This document shows positions 26,001 to 34,743 of a DNA stretch of 46,098 bases, piece after piece; within the stretch, counting starts at the first letter, position 1, and every line of letters starts with the position of its first letter. A program made the translations under genes and the position numbers. The notes beneath the pieces are model-generated. The model saw only the letters and a list, made by a program, of their open reading frames with translations, did not search any database and had not been told where the DNA came from. Source of the stretch: Microcoleus asticus IPMA8 (lineage in GTDB: Bacteria; Cyanobacteriota; Cyanobacteriia; Cyanobacteriales; Microcoleaceae); NCBI RefSeq assembly GCF_013179805.1, contig NZ_SRRZ01000054.1, positions 1 to 46,098 on the forward strand. Reading direction: 5' to 3'.

Positions 26001-28524
26001 TAACTACGGAAATTCTGCTTTCTCCGCCTTCGGTTATGCTAATTACGGAGCTATTTTAAAAGGAATATTTAGAGATATTGAATCAGGCGAGCGCTTCGGT
26101 CAATTAGCTTTAAAGTTGATCGATAAATTAAATGCTGTAGAGTTTAAAAGCAAGACGCTTAATTTAGTAGCATTCATTTTGATGCACGGCAAGCATCATG
26201 TTAAAGACACTTTGCCGCTGTTAGAGGAAGCCTATCAAAGCGCGCTCGAAAACGGTGATTTAGAAGGTGTCGGATATTCGGCAGTAAATATTTGTCAGTC
26301 TTTGTATTTCCTCGGTCAAGAATTGCCGCAAGTAGAACAAAAAATGGCGACTTACAACCATTTGCTGTGTCAACTAAAGCAAGACACTGTATTGACTTGG
26401 AATCAAATATATCGGCAAACAGTTTTGCAATTGATGGGAAACTTAGCAACTTCTGAAGTTTTATTAGGTGAAGCTTACAACGAAGAAAGATTGTTGCCAC
26501 TGCTGTTGACAGCTAACGATCGGGTTGGACTCCAGCACTTTTATTTACAGAAATTAATTTTAGCGTATTTATTTGGAGATGTCGAGCGAGCGCTAGAATA
26601 TGCAGCGCAAGCCGAAGTTTATTTAGACGGAGTTGCGGGCTTTATTAATGTTCCTGAATACCATTTTTACGATGCTCTCGTGCGACTAGCAGCATATTCA
26701 TCTGCCACAAAAGAAGAACAAGAAGAGCATCTTTTTTACGCAACAGGTAACAGAAAAAAATTGCAAAAAAAAGCGCTTTCTGCCCCTATGAACCTTCAGC
26801 ACAAGTGCGACTTAATCACCGCAGAAAAAGCGCGAGTTTTGGGCAATATTGTGAGAGCAATGGAATATTACGACTCCGCAATTCAAGGCGCCCAAGAAAA
26901 CGGATACATACAGGTACAAGCACTTGCAGCAGAATTGGCCGGAGCATTTTATCTATCCATAGGGCGATCGAAAATTGCTAAGACTTACTTGATTGACGCA
27001 CGTTATTGCTATCAGCGCTGGGGAGCCAAAGCCAAGGTAGCGCATTTAGAATCAAAATACTCGCAGTTGCTAACTTCAGCCTTGATTTCCACTAATATCG
27101 AAACTCACAAATCTATCAGCAGCGCTTCCACTACCAGCAGCAGTGCAGGCGCGCTAGATTTGACAACAGCAGTCAAAGCATCGCAAGCCTTAGCTGGCGA
27201 AATAGTTCTAGACAAACTGCTGGCAAAAATGATGAAAATTGTTATTGAAAATGCCGGGGCGCAAAGAGGCTTTTTAATACTAGAAAAATCCGGTGAATTA
27301 GTGATTGAAGCATCAGGATCTGTAGATGTCGATCGCGTTGCTGTCATGCAATCAATTCCAATAGATTTTGTAGCAGAGGAGCGAGAAGTAACTTTGCTGG
27401 CAGTTGCGGTTGTCAACTATGTCGCTCGTACCCAAGAAAGCGTAGTTTTAAACGATGCCACCCGCGAAGGACAATTTACTCGCACACCCTATATAATTGC
27501 CGTTCAACCTAAATCAATTCTTTGCACTCCTTTAATCAATCAAGGTCAACTCAGCGGCATTCTATATTTAGAAAACAATCTGACTACAGGCGCTTTTACG
27601 CCAGACAGATTAGAAATATTAAAACTGCTGTCTTCTCAAATTTCTATCTCGATCGAAAACGCTCAACTTTACGCCAATTTGCACCAATTTAATCAGAATC
27701 TCGAAAATTTAGTACAGCAGCGTACCTCCGAGCTATCCCAAACATTAGAAGACCTAAAATCGGCTCAAAATAAACTGGTAGAATCGGAAAAAATGGCCGC
27801 CCTCGGAGGGCTGGTTGCAGGTGTTGCCCACGAAATCAATACTCCAATCGGTATCGGCATCACCGCCGCTTCTCTGCTCGCTGAAAAAGCCACAAAATTT
27901 TTTGAGCTTTACACCAATGGCCAAATTAAACGCTCTGAGTTAGAAAAGTTTCTGGATACCGCCATGCAAAGCAGTAATATGATCTTATCCAACCTCACGC
28001 GGGCGGCAGACTTGATTCACAGTTTTAAAGAAGTCGCAGTAGATCAGTCGAGCGAACTCAAACGCACGTTTAACTTAAAAAACTATCTAGAGGAAATTTT
28101 GACATCCTTAAGTGCCAAACTCAAAAGAACTAAACACAAAATAGAGATTAAGTGCGATGAAAATATTTTACTGAACAGTTACCCTGGCGTGCTGTGTCAA
28201 ATTGTGACAAATCTGGTGTTGAATTCCCTAATTCACGCTTACGATAGAGAAGACGAAGGAATTCTGACCTTTGATTTCAAACTAGAGGGCGATCGGCTAA
28301 TATTTGAATATTCCGATAACGGCAAAGGAATTGCCCCAGAAAATCTCAGTAAAATTTTTGAACCGTTTTTTACCACCAAAAGAGGTCAGGGCGGTACCGG
28401 ATTGGGACTGCACATTATTTATAACCTTGTTACTCAAAAACTCAACGGCACAATTCGCTGCGAAAGTCAAGGGAAAAAAGGCACAAAATTTATGATTGAA
28501 TTTCCCGCTAAAATGAGCAGTTAG
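23017..28524 (+). CDS. HstK-type Ser/Thr-histidine multi-sensor kinase
   Basis: This 1835-residue protein has the cyanobacterial HstK layout. Residues about 1-270 are a Ser/Thr kinase domain with VILKTL (Lys), HKDIKPSN (Asp128) and an altered DFG (DFA, 147-149). A predictor ATPase follows with P-loop SGCAGLGKS (Lys347), then a long helical TPR-like region (about 700-1370) and GAF (about 1384-1555). A coiled coil leads to a histidine kinase with GLVAGVAHEINTPIG (His1605), a HATPase with NLVLNSLIHAY, DNGKGIA and GTGLGLHI. No membrane segments were seen. ATG 23017 (MISIPGYRI) matches family starts. The REC-cyclase gene begins 48 bp downstream and is the likely phosphotransfer partner. Confidence 0.92.
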   Translation: MISIPGYRIDEELYTNPHTVIYRGMQLEEQKPVILKTLTPTYPTPAQISQLLHESEILKNLSLPGIVKLYKIETYNHFPVLVLEDFGGISLKDFLSNNQLELQQFLHIGIKLAETIGQLHEHHIIHKDIKPSNIIVNIETGDVKIADFAIASLLPGENQALSHPNLLEGTLAYMSPEQTGRMNRAIDYRTDFYSLGVTFYEMLCGELPFNAIDPMELVHCHIAKNPVSPCKNRKHKIEGRINQAETEEIPQVVSDLVMKLLAKTAEDRYQSAFGLGCDLEKCLEQLQTTGEISHITLGEQDRSSHLQISQKLYGREAEVNLLLSAFERMRRGNTEIVLISGCAGLGKSWLAYELSKPIVRENGYFIDSKFEQFKRDIPYGFLFQAFQDLLRQILTETPAQVQVWRQKILNALGGNCQVIIEVIPEVELIVGPQPPVPDLGANESQNRFNLVFQKFIRVFTQKKHPLVIFLDNLQWVDSASLKLIQLLATDLESQYLLIIGAYREQEVDANHPVMLTTEAISKAGVTVSAIALSPFDINSVNQFVADTLNCAPEKSLALAELLFKQTAGNPFFLKQFMKSLYSKKLLLFKFEQSEKLLERAERNIYGCTQKSPDLVVKKCQLKGEWQWDIEQIQEIGITDNVVELMIDNIQKLSENTQKLLKIAACIGNKFDLGILSTICEKPLASAATDLWQALQSGLILPVNNAYKIPIALAASTEITNQISREFTDELSLPDAAGASYKFLHERVQQAAYALISDSHKQETHLKIGRFLLQNAHPEQLEKHIFETVNQLNAAQKIISGELEKFQLCQLNLIAGRQAKASAAYEFAVKYLTAGIELLPPESWQTDYDLTLALYESAAEAAYLNTEFEQMEKWAEIVLQQAKNELDKIKVFEVRITACAMQTKLQESVKIGREALKMLGINFPESPSPLHIQQVLTQTAAYFTEKKIEDLINLPVMTNVRKLATMRLLSSMFSATFIVEPALLPLIVCEQVNLSINYGNSAFSAFGYANYGAILKGIFRDIESGERFGQLALKLIDKLNAVEFKSKTLNLVAFILMHGKHHVKDTLPLLEEAYQSALENGDLEGVGYSAVNICQSLYFLGQELPQVEQKMATYNHLLCQLKQDTVLTWNQIYRQTVLQLMGNLATSEVLLGEAYNEERLLPLLLTANDRVGLQHFYLQKLILAYLFGDVERALEYAAQAEVYLDGVAGFINVPEYHFYDALVRLAAYSSATKEEQEEHLFYATGNRKKLQKKALSAPMNLQHKCDLITAEKARVLGNIVRAMEYYDSAIQGAQENGYIQVQALAAELAGAFYLSIGRSKIAKTYLIDARYCYQRWGAKAKVAHLESKYSQLLTSALISTNIETHKSISSASTTSSSAGALDLTTAVKASQALAGEIVLDKLLAKMMKIVIENAGAQRGFLILEKSGELVIEASGSVDVDRVAVMQSIPIDFVAEEREVTLLAVAVVNYVARTQESVVLNDATREGQFTRTPYIIAVQPKSILCTPLINQGQLSGILYLENNLTTGAFTPDRLEILKLLSSQISISIENAQLYANLHQFNQNLENLVQQRTSELSQTLEDLKSAQNKLVESEKMAALGGLVAGVAHEINTPIGIGITAASLLAEKATKFFELYTNGQIKRSELEKFLDTAMQSSNMILSNLTRAADLIHSFKEVAVDQSSELKRTFNLKNYLEEILTSLSAKLKRTKHKIEIKCDENILLNSYPGVLCQIVTNLVLNSLIHAYDREDEGILTFDFKLEGDRLIFEYSDNGKGIAPENLSKIFEPFFTTKRGQGGTGLGLHIIYNLVTQKLNGTIRCESQGKKGTKFMIEFPAKMSS

Positions 28525-28572
28525 TTATTATACCGCCAACATGAATATAAGTTTTATTTAGGAGAACGATAA

Positions 28573-29985
28573 ATGTCAGAAGCTAGTAAAAACCTGTTGG
28601 CTGCGGGCGATGACGAATTAATCGCGGCGGACGACGATGAATTAATATTTGCCGAGGAAGACGAGGCGGAACAAAAACCGCTAGAAGAAAGTTGGAAAAT
28701 ATTAATTGTCGATGATGAAATAGAAATTCATAATATTACTAAACTAGCCTTGAACGATTTTAAGTTTGAAGGTAAAAGCATAACATTTATCAGCGCTTAC
28801 TCAGGAAAAGAAGCTAAAGAAATAATCCAAAATAACTACGACATAGCATTGATTTTACTCGATGTAGTTATGGAAACAGAAGAAGCAGGCTTGGAAGTAG
28901 TTAAATACATCCGCGATATTTTAAATAATCAAGTAGTGCGAATTATTTTACGCACTGGACAGCCCGGACAAGTACCAGAAGATGTAGTAATTGTCAGCTA
29001 CGATATCAATGATTACAAAACCAAAACGGAACTTACTAATAAAAAATTATTTACCACAGTAGTCACCGCACTGAGAGCATTTAGATCGCTCAATCAAATC
29101 GAGTCCAGCAAAAGCGAACTCGAAAAAATAGCCACCGCATCAGCCCGTTTTGTACCGCGTGAATTTTTGAAGTTTCTCAAAAGAGAAAGCATCGTTGATG
29201 CCAGACTAGGAGACGCTGTACAAGCAGAAATGACGATTATGTTTGCCGACATTCGCTCATTTACAAGTCTGTCAGAAAGTATGTCTCCCCGAGAAAACTT
29301 TGAGTTTCTTAACTCTTACTTAAGCCGAGTTGGCCCAGTTATCCGCGAGTACAACGGTTTTATAGATAAATACATTGGTGACGGGATTATGGCTTTGTTT
29401 CCTAACAGGGCTGAAGATGCTGTGCAAGCAGCAATTGAGATGCAGCAGCAAGTGAAAATTTATAACAGACACAGGCAAAACAGTGGCTATCAACCTATTT
29501 CGATAGGGATTGGCTTGCATACGGGGACTTTAATGTTAGGTACGATTGGCGAAGCGGAACGAATGGAAAGTACGGTAATTTCTGATGCCGTTAATTTAGC
29601 TTCCCGTGTGGAAGGATTGACAAAGCTTTATGGAGTTGCTATTGTAGCTAGCGTCCAAACCCTTTGCCGGATAGACGATCCTCAACATTACAAGTGCCGG
29701 TTTCTCGATCGCGTTCAAGTCAAAGGAAAACAAACACCTGTTGCTGTATTTGAAATTTACGATGGCGACTCGGCGACAATGATCGAACTAAAAGCACAAA
29801 CTCAAACTTATTTTGAACAGGGAATTTTTTTTCACTACCAGCAGCAATTTGCGCAAGCAAGGCAAATGTTTCTGCGCGTTTTGCAAATCAACAAGTATGA
29901 TAAGGCAGCAGCTTTTTATGCAGAACGCTGCGATATGTTGATGAAGAATGCGGTCATTATGACCCTGGAAGGAATTGAAATTTAA
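28573..29985 (+). CDS. Response regulator with class III adenylate cyclase (REC-CYC-TPR)
   Basis: The 470-residue protein opens with a very acidic duplicated segment (GDDELIAADDDELIFAEED). A receiver follows (about 41-170, Asp97) of the type with LRTGQPGQ, then a short linker and a class III cyclase domain (about 215-385). Metal aspartates are Asp226 (MFADIRSFT) and Asp270 (YIGDGIM). Lys266 (FIDKYIGD) and Thr334 (MESTVISDAVN) occupy the purine-selecting positions, a Lys/Thr pair seen in cyanobacterial adenylate cyclases. Residues about 410-460 form a TPR-like helical tail. AGGAG upstream of ATG 28573 supports the start. It is encoded directly behind the HstK-type kinase and is probably controlled by it. 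Confidence 0.9.
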   Translation: MSEASKNLLAAGDDELIAADDDELIFAEEDEAEQKPLEESWKILIVDDEIEIHNITKLALNDFKFEGKSITFISAYSGKEAKEIIQNNYDIALILLDVVMETEEAGLEVVKYIRDILNNQVVRIILRTGQPGQVPEDVVIVSYDINDYKTKTELTNKKLFTTVVTALRAFRSLNQIESSKSELEKIATASARFVPREFLKFLKRESIVDARLGDAVQAEMTIMFADIRSFTSLSESMSPRENFEFLNSYLSRVGPVIREYNGFIDKYIGDGIMALFPNRAEDAVQAAIEMQQQVKIYNRHRQNSGYQPISIGIGLHTGTLMLGTIGEAERMESTVISDAVNLASRVEGLTKLYGVAIVASVQTLCRIDDPQHYKCRFLDRVQVKGKQTPVAVFEIYDGDSATMIELKAQTQTYFEQGIFFHYQQQFAQARQMFLRVLQINKYDKAAAFYAERCDMLMKNAVIMTLEGIEI

Positions 29986-29989
29986 TTAA

Positions 29990-30040
29990 GGGGTAATGGG
30001 TTCTGGGTAATTGATAATTGGTAATTAGTAGTTTTTCTTT
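29990..30040. repeat. Short AT-rich heptamer-type repeat
   Basis: Consecutive GGTAATGGG, GGTAATTGATAATTGGTAATTAG units form a degenerate STRR sequence between two plus-strand genes. Confidence 0.6.
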
Positions 30041-30068
30041 CTTCCCTCGAACCTCTTGCTTCTCCCCC

Positions 30069-31202
30069 ATGCGCTTAAAATCCCTTGATGTTTTTCGCGG
30101 AATTGCGATCGCCTCCATGATTTTAGTCAACAACCCCGGCAGTTGGAAACACATTTACTGGCCGCTAGAACACGCAGAATGGCACGGCTGCACTCCCACA
30201 GACTTAGTATTTCCGTTTTTCCTGTTCATCGTTGGCTGCGCGATGTCCTTTTCCCTGTCAAAATATACCCAAACTACTACAAAAATAAACACAAATATTT
30301 ACTGGCGAATTGCACGGCGTGCCGCTATTCTGTTTGTATTAGGATTTCTGCTAAACACATCTTCGATCGCCCTTGACGTACTTCTCAACAGCGCCCCAGT
30401 GGAAAACTTCGGTAAAATCCGCATCATGGGAGTATTGCAGCGCATCGGCTTAGCTTATTTCATCAGTGCGATCGCCATTTTCAACCTTTCCCCCCGCAAT
30501 CAAAAACTGCTCGCTGTTGCCGTGCTTTTGGGCTATTGGGGTGCATTAACCGTATTTTCTGTAGGGGGGTACACTGCCGGCGAACTCACGCCAGAAGGAA
30601 ATTTAGGAGGATATGTCGATCGGCTAATTCTCGGTAGCCAACACCTGTACAAAGGCGGCCCCTTCGACCCCGAAGGATTATTGAGTACCTTACCCGCAGT
30701 AGTCACAGTCCTCACAGGCCACTTTACCGGAGAATGGCTGCGAGTACAGAAAATCAAAACCCGCACCAGTATCAACTTAGCAATCTGCGGCCTCAGTTGC
30801 GTGGTAATCGGCCACTTGTGGGGATTTTCCTTTCCGATCAACAAACAACTTTGGACAAGTTCTTATGTAGTTTTTACTGCTGGTTGGGCCTTCCTATTGC
30901 TAGCAGCTTGCTACGAAACAATAGAAGTGCGGGATTGGAAATGGGGGAGGCCGTTTGAAATCATGGGAGTGAATGCAATTTTCTTGTTTGTCGCTTCCGG
31001 TATAGTTGCCAGAATTCTCTTAAAAACTCATATCGGTACTGGTCGAAATGTTCCAACAACATACACTTGGATTTATGAAAACTGGTTTTTGCCGTGGGCG
31101 GGACCGCTCAATGGTTCTCTAGCATTTGCTGTGACTGCGGTATTATTTTGGTGGTTAATTTTGTATGAAATGTACCGCCGTGGTTGGGCGATAAAAATTT
31201 AA
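30069..31202 (+). CDS. NagX/HGSNAT-like membrane acyltransferase (DUF5009 type)
   Basis: A 377-residue polytopic membrane protein with about ten hydrophobic segments. The start MRLKSLDVFRGIAIASMILV is diagnostic of the family that includes bacterial NagX and human heparan-alpha-glucosaminide N-acetyltransferase. So are HAEWHGCTPTDLVFPFFLF (with the conserved His) and the later MGVNAIFLFVASG. These proteins are thought to transfer acetyl groups across the membrane to amino sugars; activity in cyanobacteria is unproven. The start was set at ATG 30069, the family N-terminus, although no ribosome site is obvious. Preceding open frame is low-complexity repeat. It may serve cell-wall or polysaccharide modification. 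Confidence 0.85.
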   Translation: MRLKSLDVFRGIAIASMILVNNPGSWKHIYWPLEHAEWHGCTPTDLVFPFFLFIVGCAMSFSLSKYTQTTTKINTNIYWRIARRAAILFVLGFLLNTSSIALDVLLNSAPVENFGKIRIMGVLQRIGLAYFISAIAIFNLSPRNQKLLAVAVLLGYWGALTVFSVGGYTAGELTPEGNLGGYVDRLILGSQHLYKGGPFDPEGLLSTLPAVVTVLTGHFTGEWLRVQKIKTRTSINLAICGLSCVVIGHLWGFSFPINKQLWTSSYVVFTAGWAFLLLAACYETIEVRDWKWGRPFEIMGVNAIFLFVASGIVARILLKTHIGTGRNVPTTYTWIYENWFLPWAGPLNGSLAFAVTAVLFWWLILYEMYRRGWAIKI

Positions 31203-31326
31203 GTAGTTTCGTGTGTAGTGGATATAGCTTTTTTCTGGGTAGCACCCGATCTACTTAAATCGGAGTGTGGGAGATGCTAGATACTTGAAAGGCATACTTC
31301 CTATGGCAAGTAGTAGTTAGTGGGGC

Positions 31327-31356
31327 TTGACATAAAAAAGCCTTTTGCGGTAATAT
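31327..31356 (+). promoter_or_regulatory. Putative promoter of the NERD-helicase gene
   Basis: TTGACA at 31327-31332 and TAATAT at 31351-31356 are separated by 18 bp. They lie about 90 bp upstream of ATG 31443. The segment GGCTT...AAGCC followed by TTTT (31324-31346) overlaps it and might instead terminate transcription from the previous gene. Confidence 0.5.
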
Positions 31357-31442
31357 ACACCCATAAAAGTTATCCTCCAACTACTATATAAAAACTTATC
31401 AACAAAGTAGTAGTCATCTAAAAAGAGAAGAGGTGAATAGTT

Positions 31443-33011
31443 ATGGCAAGAATGATTCCTAAAAAAATATCATCAACAACGAAGAGCAACGCAGAAAAGA
31501 CTCTATTCCAAATTTTTGAAAAAAATCTGAGTGATGATTACGTTGTTTTTCATGGAGCATGGTGGCAGCACATCAAATATATCGTTCAAGATAGGGAAGC
31601 TGACTTCATCATTATTCATCCCGATCGAGGAATTATTATACTAGAAGCCAAAGGAGGGCAGATCGCCTACGATCATTTGAATATGGCTTGGTATCAGAAC
31701 CAATACAAGATGAAGATATCTCCTTTTCAACAAGCTAGAGACATTAAGTATAAGTTTTTGAATTTTCTCAGTAAATACGACGAATTTAAAAATAAAGATT
31801 TTTGTATTGGACAATGTGTGGCTTTTCCTGATATTGATGACGTGGCAAATAATCTACCCTCGGAAGCACCTCAAGAAATATTACTTTTACGTCCTCAGTT
31901 AGGAAATATTAGTGGCTGGATATCTTCTGTTTTCGATTATTATAAAGCCGAGGGACATTTTACTACAAAACTTGGAGAGCAGCGAACCGAGTCAATCATT
32001 AACCTCATCTCTCCAAGTACAGAGTTCAGGAAATATATTGCTAATGATATTGGTAAAAATAACCAAGAAATTATTCAATTAACAGAACAGCAATTCGACA
32101 TCTTGAATAATTTGCGCTTACATCTTCAGTGTATTGTTCTGGGCTGTGCTGGTTCAGGGAAGACTCAGTTGGCAATAGAAAAAGCAAGAAAGTTATGCCA
32201 ACATAAGGTTAGAACGCTCGTAATATGTAAATCTAATAACCTTTCTCTTTATCTCGCTGCTGCTTTACAAGATGAAATTACAGTGGGTTACTGTGTAGTT
32301 TATAGTTATGAAGAAATAAAACCACAAAAACCTCAGTTAACATTTGAGTTTACAGCAATCATCGTTGACGAAGGACAAGACTTTGAGCAAAAGGAAATTA
32401 ACGATTTGAAACAGTTGATTCCCGATGATGGGATATTCTACATTTTCCAAGATAGTAATCAAAAAGTTTCCAAGAATCTAAATAAATTAGCCCTTCAAGT
32501 AAACCCGACTGTCTTAGATAAAAACTGTCGAAATACTCACAAAATCTTCAAACATGCAGAGAATTTTGTATCCTGTATTTATGAAAGAAAGAGTTCATTA
32601 ATTGAAGGAAGAGATGTAATACATCGGATATATGAAGAGACAGATGATATCTTTAGTCTATTAGAAAAAGATATTACCGACCTAGTGAATAAGGAGAATG
32701 TTTCTCCGGCTCAGATTGTTATATTAACTGATATGTATCCATCATCAAAGTCCCTACTTTCACAATATTCGCATATCGATCGTTTTTATCTTAAGCCATA
32801 TTCATTTTCCGATAAAGATCAAAATACTATTCATTGGTCAAATATAGGGATGTATAAGGGACTAGAAAGTGATGTTATAATGTTATTTTTTGAAAAAGAA
32901 AAGAATTTGATATTAAGTAATTGGGAGATCGCAGATAGGTACGTTGGAGCTACAAGAGCAAAAAGCTTGCTTGTTATTTATGAACCTCCCGATCGAGATA
33001 TTGATTTTTAA
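31443..33011 (+). CDS. NERD nuclease fused to SF1 (UvrD-like) helicase
   Basis: The 522-residue protein joins a nuclease-related domain (NERD, about residues 15-190) to a superfamily 1 helicase core. The NERD part has the restriction-endonuclease-like set Asp54 (READFIIIH) and Glu68-x-Lys70 (IIILEAKGG). The helicase shows a Q-motif (LTEQQFDIL), Walker A GCAGSGKT (234-241), Walker B with IIVDEGQDFE (DEGQD 309-313), motif IV-like LDKNCRNTHKIF, motif V-like MYKGLESDVIM and motif VI YVGATRAKS. All key residues seem present, so it should be active on nucleic acid. GAGG eight bases upstream supports ATG 31443. Base composition is AT-rich. Such fusions occur in defence contexts; the role is inferred from that and from the neighbouring reverse transcriptase. 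Confidence 0.88.
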   Translation: MARMIPKKISSTTKSNAEKTLFQIFEKNLSDDYVVFHGAWWQHIKYIVQDREADFIIIHPDRGIIILEAKGGQIAYDHLNMAWYQNQYKMKISPFQQARDIKYKFLNFLSKYDEFKNKDFCIGQCVAFPDIDDVANNLPSEAPQEILLLRPQLGNISGWISSVFDYYKAEGHFTTKLGEQRTESIINLISPSTEFRKYIANDIGKNNQEIIQLTEQQFDILNNLRLHLQCIVLGCAGSGKTQLAIEKARKLCQHKVRTLVICKSNNLSLYLAAALQDEITVGYCVVYSYEEIKPQKPQLTFEFTAIIVDEGQDFEQKEINDLKQLIPDDGIFYIFQDSNQKVSKNLNKLALQVNPTVLDKNCRNTHKIFKHAENFVSCIYERKSSLIEGRDVIHRIYEETDDIFSLLEKDITDLVNKENVSPAQIVILTDMYPSSKSLLSQYSHIDRFYLKPYSFSDKDQNTIHWSNIGMYKGLESDVIMLFFEKEKNLILSNWEIADRYVGATRAKSLLVIYEPPDRDIDF

Positions 33012-33021
33012 GATTGGAATT

Positions 33022-34743
33022 TTACTGATAATTCAAGTCTTCAGATTCATATTCTATTTCACTCTCTTCTAAAATCTCTTCAAAAGAAGCTAACCCGGGA
33101 GAATGATTTTCATATAAAGTTCCTATCTGATAAACAGCCTGTTGGATCGGTTTTGGTATGGGACGCTTTAAGTTATGAGATACAAAGTCTTGCAAATGTC
33201 GATGCTCGCGGTCTCTGAACATTAGATAATAAGCATATATACAATTCAATTGCAATGCGATACAATTGATTTTCATTAACTTAGTTATATGTTCAATAAT
33301 TCTATTTCGGAGTTTTTGATTCATCCCTATTCTTTCTATATAGGGTAGGCTCCCCTTTCGTGAATTAACCAGATGATGAATAATTCTAGTTTTGATAAAT
33401 ACATTAACAAGTTCATCATCAAATACTTTAAAAAGATATTTAAGGCTGATGTTTTGAATATCATTACTATAATTTTGTGATATAAATTTTACCCACAACC
33501 AAGAGTAATAGCTCCAATGTTTTGGGTATTTTTTGGACAATATATAAAGAGACTCCATCTGCTGACTAAATGCTTGATTTTCAAGTTTCGCGCCTAATTT
33601 AATGCCATTCAAAAAAACACAGAAGTTTTTTGCTTTATCTTCATCATCAATATCGTTTATTTTTATAACTTTCTTTGGATATTTTGAAAAATATAATTTC
33701 TCATATTGCTCACTTGCTTGTTTAGAATCAATTTCTTTAATGATTTGGGTTTTATCTAGCTTCTTTTCTTGCTTGCTTTCATTATAACTCTCTTCTTGAC
33801 AGGGCATTCCATAAATCCCACTTTTATTTGAATGCTTAATGAATTTAATAATTTGTTCTTGAGCTTCTATGATTTTGGTTTTTGAAGTATTCAAATTTAG
33901 TCCTATTTTTAGAAGAAATTCTTGTAGGATTATTAACACCTTTAATGAATCACTTTTATTGTTTGTAAAAACTCTAAAATCATCTACATATCTGCCGAAA
34001 TTTATACCTAAGTTGAATAATGCTTCATCAACTTCATTAAGAAATATATTAGCTATAAAGCCTTCTGCTGAATTCCCTATCGGTATACCTTGGCTATTAT
34101 ATGTTTCACATAATTTTCCGTCCACCATTGAATAGTAACAAGTTTTGAATTTCAATGTCCTACTAAATAGAATCATAAAGTGACTTTCATTAGTTATGTT
34201 TAGTTTCTGTGAAATTGCTGACAGGAGATATTCATGAGATATAGAGTCATAAAAAGATGATATGTCGGTTTTCAGCAGACAAGTGCTATTTTCGACTTGG
34301 GCTAATTGCCAATCTATAAACTCTTGAAATCCTGCATAGTGAGGCATATATAAATATCTCTTGGAGATCTTATTTTTTATATTTCTATCAAGACGATGTG
34401 AAAAGCAATTGTGAACAAACGTAAAATCCAATAGTTCAGCTAATACAGATACAAAAATAAATTTGATTACTAAGTCTTTGAATGGAGTGTATATCATCCT
34501 TCTGAAGAACATATCTGATTTTGGTAGATAGAATGAGAACGCAGTTTCTGGTTCATACAAACTGGGATTTTCCAGAGATGATTCAATTTCTTTAAATAAT
34601 TTTTCTTTATTTTGTCTGTAGTAAGCTATTTCAATAAAGTTGCAGTAGGCATCTTCTTTGAGTTGGTAGAAAAGAGCATACATATATGCTCTTTCAAAAA
34701 CTTCTCTTTTCTTTATCTGTTCAATCCAAAAATCTTTATTCAT
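33022..34743 (-). CDS. Stand-alone reverse transcriptase, Abi/unknown-group type
   Basis: This 573-residue protein has an RT palm: motif A LLKTDISSFYDSI (Asp160), motif B SQGIPIGNSAEGFIANIFL, motif C GRYVDDFRVF (YVDD 252-255) and motif D GLNLNTSKTK. The upstream FSHRLDRN region is typical of fingers. It lacks the maturase X and HNH domains of group II introns. After a charged linker (about 315-360, Lys/Glu-rich), residues about 375-545 are helical and HEAT-like (WSYYSWLWVKFIS, LKYLFKVFDDELVNVF). That architecture recalls abortive-infection and defence-associated RTs (Abi/UG groups). GC is near one third in a hand-counted line versus about half in clpP. It converges on the NERD-helicase with 10 bp between stops. 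Confidence 0.85.
   Translation of the reverse strand: MNKDFWIEQIKKREVFERAYMYALFYQLKEDAYCNFIEIAYYRQNKEKLFKEIESSLENPSLYEPETAFSFYLPKSDMFFRRMIYTPFKDLVIKFIFVSVLAELLDFTFVHNCFSHRLDRNIKNKISKRYLYMPHYAGFQEFIDWQLAQVENSTCLLKTDISSFYDSISHEYLLSAISQKLNITNESHFMILFSRTLKFKTCYYSMVDGKLCETYNSQGIPIGNSAEGFIANIFLNEVDEALFNLGINFGRYVDDFRVFTNNKSDSLKVLIILQEFLLKIGLNLNTSKTKIIEAQEQIIKFIKHSNKSGIYGMPCQEESYNESKQEKKLDKTQIIKEIDSKQASEQYEKLYFSKYPKKVIKINDIDDEDKAKNFCVFLNGIKLGAKLENQAFSQQMESLYILSKKYPKHWSYYSWLWVKFISQNYSNDIQNISLKYLFKVFDDELVNVFIKTRIIHHLVNSRKGSLPYIERIGMNQKLRNRIIEHITKLMKINCIALQLNCIYAYYLMFRDREHRHLQDFVSHNLKRPIPKPIQQAVYQIGTLYENHSPGLASFEEILEESEIEYESEDLNYQ

Noticed and set aside
33022..34743. Group II intron or retron explanation for the reverse transcriptase
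   Set aside because: No maturase or endonuclease domain, intron boundaries or msr/msd-like structure was seen, and motif B and the C-terminal tail differ from those groups.
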